From Thermoplasmata archaeon (GTDB lineage: Archaea > Thermoplasmatota > Thermoplasmata > Lutacidiplasmatales > UBA184): a stretch of DNA of 6,701 bases. A program made the translations under genes and the position numbers. Position 1 is the first letter of the stretch; each line of letters begins with the position of its first letter. Below, in pieces: positions 6,014 to 6,701 of this stretch. Below the pieces are notes generated by a model. It searched no databases and was not told the origin of the DNA. It worked only from the letters and a program-made list of their open reading frames with translations. The stretch spans positions 1-6,701 of the forward strand of contig JASHTC010000048.1 of assembly GCA_030040755.1 (NCBI GenBank), read 5' to 3'.

Positions 6014-6035
6014 GTGGGCTCGGGCTCGAGGGTCC

Positions 6036-6701
6036 GTGGAGGCCACGAGCTTTCGGAGCCCGCTGCGTCTGTCGGGCCGGTTCATCGACCTCGTCCCGCT
6101 CTCGGCCGAGCACGCCCCGGAGCTGACCTACGCCCTCCGGGACCCCGAGGTGGCGCGACTGTTCCGCGCCCCGCCCGGCTCGACGGTCGACGAGGTCGAG
6201 ACGACCGTCCGGGGACTGCTCGCCAAGCAGCAGGAGGGCTCGGACCTGCCGTTCGCGACGGTCCTCCGGAGCGGGGGCCGGGCCGTGGGCATGACCCGGT
6301 ACCTCCGGATCGACCGGAGGTCCGATGCGGTCGAGATCGGAGGGACCTTCCTGGACTCCAGCTACTGGCGCACTCCGATCAATACCGAGTCGAAGTACCT
6401 CCTCCTTCGCCACGCCTTCGAGCGGGAGCGAGCCCACCGGGTCCAGCTCCAGACCGACCTACGGAACGTGCGCTCCCAACGGGCGATCGAGCGACTCGGC
6501 GCCGTCGCCGAAGCTCGCCTGCGGGACGATGTCCTCCTCCCCGACGGCATCTTCCGTACCAGCGTCTACTACAGCATCCTCGAGGGCGAGTGGCCCGGCG
6601 TGAGGGCGCGCCTCGAGGGGATGCTCGCCCGACCCTGGACCCCTCCCCCGCCCCCGTCCGGACCGAAGCAGGTCCCTCGCTCCGACGACCCGCACGCCGT
6701 C
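6036..6701 (+). CDS. GNAT family N-acetyltransferase, RimJ/RimL-like (3' end beyond the window)
   Basis: This is a probable cytoplasmic acetyl-CoA-dependent N-acetyltransferase; the substrate is unknown. It is open for 222 codons to the last base, with no stop in the window. What is seen: LRLSGRFIDLVPLSAEHAPEL (residues about 10-30), the usual beta1 and helix 1 of this family; FATVLRSGGRAVGMTRYL (73-90); VEIGGTFLDSSYW (99-111), the core strand; NTESKYLLLRHAFE (116-129), the helix behind acetyl-CoA; and HRVQLQTDLRN followed by RSQRAIERLGAV (134-157), the classic C-terminal GNAT segment. The acetyl-CoA loop, usually Q/R-x-x-G-x-G/A, reads WRTPIN here. A proline-rich tail follows from residue 200. 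The start chosen is GTG 6036, because homologous sequence begins about ten residues later and no ATG lies upstream in frame near it. The gene diverges from nuo, so it is probably not part of that operon. Confidence 0.85.
   Translation, partial: MEATSFRSPLRLSGRFIDLVPLSAEHAPELTYALRDPEVARLFRAPPGSTVDEVETTVRGLLAKQQEGSDLPFATVLRSGGRAVGMTRYLRIDRRSDAVEIGGTFLDSSYWRTPINTESKYLLLRHAFERERAHRVQLQTDLRNVRSQRAIERLGAVAEARLRDDVLLPDGIFRTSVYYSILEGEWPGVRARLEGMLARPWTPPPPPSGPKQVPRSDDPHAV

Noticed and set aside
6009..6437. A 142-codon minus-strand open frame opposite the acetyltransferase
   Set aside because: The opposite strand encodes a well-formed GNAT domain across the same bases. This frame has no family features.
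1..6701. CRISPR array, tRNA or rRNA gene, insertion sequence, or intrinsic terminator
   Set aside because: No spaced direct repeats, no transposase-like frame, no cloverleaf or rRNA-like stretch, and no hairpin followed by a T-run was seen on either strand. The only noncoding interval over 40 bases is the 156-base divergent region.

Overview
The window is GC-rich and almost fully coding. It holds most of a respiratory complex I (nuo / NADH-quinone-oxidoreductase-like) operon on the minus strand and a divergent acetyltransferase gene on the plus strand. Read 5'->3' on the minus strand, the order is nuoA (5879-5514), nuoB, nuoC, nuoD, nuoH, nuoI, nuoJ, nuoK and the first 168 codons of nuoL, which leaves the window at base 1. 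All nuo junctions are tight: they are 4-8 base overlaps or gaps of 6-32 bases. Several starts are GTG placed inside the stop of the gene before. The genes therefore look like one translationally coupled transcript.

The layout suggests an archaeon, probably a high-GC member of the Thermoplasmatota or a related euryarchaeal lineage. There is a TATA-like box about 50 bases upstream of nuoA, ribosome-binding sites match GGAGGTGA, and nuoE, nuoF and nuoG are absent from their usual place between nuoD and nuoH. This is inference: no rRNA or marker gene is present, and a bacterium with an 11-subunit complex cannot be excluded from the sequence alone.

The genes work together as follows. NuoB, NuoC, NuoD and NuoI form the peripheral arm that carries electrons through Fe-S clusters to quinone at the NuoB/NuoD/NuoH junction. 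NuoA, H, J, K and L are membrane subunits that form the quinone chamber and the proton path. Without NuoEFG there is no NADH-oxidising module in this stretch, so the electron donor is unknown.

The most unusual feature is NuoI. It has 259 residues and carries four 4Fe-4S motifs, not the usual two: a normal NuoI plus a second two-cluster ferredoxin domain at the C-terminus. Two smaller oddities are the loss of the usual Glu in the NuoA D-x-E motif and, in NuoD, two cysteines at positions that by eye match nickel ligands of the hydrogenase large subunits to which NuoD is related.

Bases 5880-6035 form a short divergent intergenic region with the nuo promoter. To its right (6036 to the window end) lies a GNAT N-acetyltransferase gene, open at its 3' end, which has no obvious functional link to complex I.
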